From Spirochaetia bacterium (GTDB taxonomy: Bacteria > Spirochaetota > Spirochaetia > PWKH01): 7,696 nucleotides of DNA. Position numbers and translations under genes: made by a program. The number at the start of each line of letters is the position of its first letter. Positions within the stretch are counted from its first letter, which is position 1. This document shows, one piece after another, positions 6,564 through 7,696 of the stretch. The notes below the pieces were generated by a model. The model searched no databases. It was not told the DNA's origin and saw only the letters and a list, made by a program, of their open reading frames with translations. The stretch is from NCBI GenBank assembly GCA_007128345.1, contig SKXS01000196.1, positions 1 through 7,696 on the forward strand, given 5' to 3'.

Positions 6564-6592
6564 ACTATATACCGGTGTCGTGAATAGGTCAA
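6564..6592 (-). promoter_or_regulatory. Promoter of the ferredoxin gene
   Basis: On the minus strand, TTGACC (6592-6587, 5/6 match) is followed after exactly 17 nt by TATAGT (6569-6564, 5/6 match). Initiation near 6557 gives a leader of about 33 nt that includes the Shine-Dalgarno. This is the best-formed promoter in the window. Confidence 0.7.
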
Positions 6593-6609
6593 GAAAGGCA
6601 ATCACCGAG

Positions 6610-6638
6610 TTGACAAAACTCTCCATTTTTCAAACAAT
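6610..6638 (+). promoter_or_regulatory. Promoter of the sirtuin gene
   Basis: A perfect TTGACA (6610-6615) is followed after 17 nt by AACAAT (6633-6638, 4/6 match to TATAAT). Initiation 6-7 nt later falls on the ATG at 6644, suggesting a leaderless message. A closer TATAAT match, TAGACT (6638-6643), is 22 nt from the -35 and abuts the start codon, so it is unlikely. Confidence 0.5.
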
Positions 6639-6643
6639 AGACT

Positions 6644-7387
6644 ATGTCTGCAATTGAATCCCTTGTTTCGCTGATTACCTCTTCCCGCATAGTGACCGCC
6701 TTCACCGGTGCCGGAGTATCAACCTTGTCAGGTATCCAGGATTTCAGAGGTGCAAACGGCATCTATGCCCAGGAGGATGGAGATAAAATCTTTGACAGCC
6801 GCTGGTTTGCGAATGATCCCAGCATATTCTATCGTGCCGCTAAAAGACTGGTGGGCAGTATGATGCGCTCAGAACCTTCGCATGTACATCTGCTGCTGGC
6901 GGACATGGAACGTGAAGGATTCCTTGAGGGAGGGGTAATCACCCAGAACATCGACATGCTCCACCAGAAGGCCGGGAGCAGGAAGGTTGTCGAGCTTCAC
7001 GGTTCTCCCATGGTGAGCCGCTGCACTTCCTGCAGTAAAGAGTACTCTCTGGAGGATGTACTGCCCTATGTGTCTTTAGGCGAGGTTCCAGCATGCTCCA
7101 TCTGCAGCGGGGTGATCAAGCCGGACATCACTTTCTTTGGGGAGGAACTGCCCGAGGGTTCATTGGCCATGGCATTCAGCATATCCAAGAAAACTGAAGT
7201 GATGCTGGTCCTGGGCTCCACGCTGGTGGTGCACCCCGCTTCCATGATTCCCGTCAACGTGCTTGATCATGGGGGCAAGCTGATTATCGTCAACAACATG
7301 CCCACTCCCCTGGATGATTATGCAGCGTTCCGCTTCCATGATCTGGAGGAGTTCTGTACAGACATGAGGGAGCGACTCTTCGGGTAG
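6644..7387 (+). CDS. Sir2-family NAD-dependent protein deacylase (class U-like sirtuin)
   Basis: This 247-residue cytosolic enzyme should remove acyl groups from protein lysines, consuming NAD+. The Rossmann motif GAGVSTLSGIQDFRG (22-36) is present, as are the NAD/active-site TQNIDMLH (100-107) and catalytic H119 (ELHGS). Four zinc cysteines, C127, C130, C151 and C154, form the usual C-x2-C...C-x2-C ribbon. FFGEELPE (164-171) and GSTLVVHPAS (191-200) follow, the latter closing the NAD pocket. Order, length and wording (ANGIY, IKPDITFFGEELP) recall the Thermotoga Sir2 of class U. One oddity is Q32 where sirtuins usually have proline (SGIPDFRG). The ATG agrees with family length, but there is no Shine-Dalgarno and a promoter ends 5 nt upstream. 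Deacetylase versus other deacylase activity is undecided; I do not see the Y and R pair typical of desuccinylases. Confidence 0.94.
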   Translation: MSAIESLVSLITSSRIVTAFTGAGVSTLSGIQDFRGANGIYAQEDGDKIFDSRWFANDPSIFYRAAKRLVGSMMRSEPSHVHLLLADMEREGFLEGGVITQNIDMLHQKAGSRKVVELHGSPMVSRCTSCSKEYSLEDVLPYVSLGEVPACSICSGVIKPDITFFGEELPEGSLAMAFSISKKTEVMLVLGSTLVVHPASMIPVNVLDHGGKLIIVNNMPTPLDDYAAFRFHDLEEFCTDMRERLFG

Positions 7388-7661
7388 AGATATCACTTGC
7401 GGGATAAATGAAGCATCCTGATATCACAAATAACTTGATTTACCGGCAGGGATATCAGGACTGTCTGGCAAATGCCGCATCATGCGCTATCGTCTGGTAT
7501 GACCCGCATGCACTAATATCTGGGTATGTTCACGCTCAGATATCATCCTCACTGCAATTAATATTTTTCACTTGTGGTAAGTCGAATATTCATTTAATAT
7601 AAAAAGCCGACTCTGTATAGATAGTATCCTCGCAGACTGCAGATCGGTTATAAGGAATACA
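7388..7661. repeat. Intergenic region with spaced GATATCA copies and degenerate TCTGG repeats
   Basis: I see no convincing gene here. GATATCA occurs at 7389, 7420, 7451 and 7539; the first three steps are exactly 31 bp (about three helical turns). TCTGG followed by ATG and a CCGC or CACGC end occurs at 7464, 7493 and 7519. ATATCTGGGT (7516-7525) can pair with GCTCAGATAT (7534-7543) as a 10-bp hairpin with G-U pairs, but it lacks an adjacent T-run. No clear terminator for the sirtuin gene is visible. TTGTGG (7572-7577) and TAATAT (7595-7600), 17 nt apart, are a weak plus-strand promoter candidate. Confidence 0.5.
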
Positions 7662-7696
7662 TTGAACATAAAATCCCAGGATTTCTTTAGACTTTC
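7662..7696 (+). CDS. Possible start of a further gene, truncated by the window edge
   Basis: A TTG at 7662 follows AAGGAA (7653-7658) closely and opens a frame reading MNIKSQDFFRL to the right edge. The residue mix looks like a protein N-terminus and the ribosome-site spacing is acceptable, but only 11 codons are visible, so this is weak. A perfect inverted repeat, AAATCC-CA-GGATTT (7671-7684), lies inside the frame and could alternatively be part of a control region for a gene further right. No family can be assigned. Confidence 0.25.
   Translation, partial: MNIKSQDFFRL

Noticed and set aside
7389..7545. Possible CRISPR array from the regularly spaced GATATCA
   Set aside because: The shared unit is only 7-8 bases, the repeats are far too short and irregular after the third copy, and no cas gene is nearby.
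7408..7602. Plus-strand open frame of 64 codons after the sirtuin gene
   Set aside because: The ribosome site is weak, there is no recognisable family, and it spans the GATATCA and TCTGG repeats, which explain the sequence better.

Overview
The window most likely comes from an anaerobic, fermentative bacterium. I lean towards a spirochaete, with low confidence. The hints are a periplasmic binding-protein N-terminus with the 'FSAGGRE' style of signal peptide end, a Thermotoga-like (class U) sirtuin, a clostridial-type 2[4Fe-4S] ferredoxin, and a CBS-ATPase/DRTGG/PHP gene set that is typical of anaerobes with [FeFe] hydrogenases. Coding DNA is moderately GC-rich. The two long gaps (122-494 and 7388-7661) are visibly AT-richer.

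Layout. Positions 1-121 (minus) hold the first 40 codons of an exported solute-binding protein, preceded by an AT-rich gap with a palindrome over a possible promoter. Positions 495-2464 (minus) form a tight three-gene operon: a two-CBS-domain protein fused to an RsbW-like ATPase, a small DRTGG-domain protein (ATGA overlap), and a PHP-domain phosphoesterase (3-nt gap). Divergent from it, 2540-4826 (plus) carries an M29 aminopeptidase and an MFS permease. Converging on that pair, with 5 bp between stops, is xseA-xseB (exodeoxyribonuclease VII) on the minus strand. Upstream of xseA lie an intrinsic terminator and a 55-residue 2[4Fe-4S] ferredoxin gene. Divergent from the ferredoxin is a sirtuin gene (6644-7387, plus). 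The last 300 bases contain spaced GATATCA copies, degenerate TCTGG-containing repeats, and possibly the start of another gene at the right edge.

How they fit together. The CBS-ATPase, DRTGG and PHP genes look like one regulatory module. Relatives of this set often sit beside electron-bifurcating [FeFe] hydrogenase genes, but none is present here. The ferredoxin has a good promoter and a strong terminator, so it is probably an independent single-gene unit. xseA and xseB make one DNA-processing nuclease. The aminopeptidase and permease are probably co-transcribed. I see no CRISPR array, no intact mobile element, and no tRNA or rRNA gene. I did not find a clearly novel multi-gene system. The most interesting leads are the hydrogenase-less regulatory triad, several genes that look leaderless, and the repeat-bearing region at the right end.
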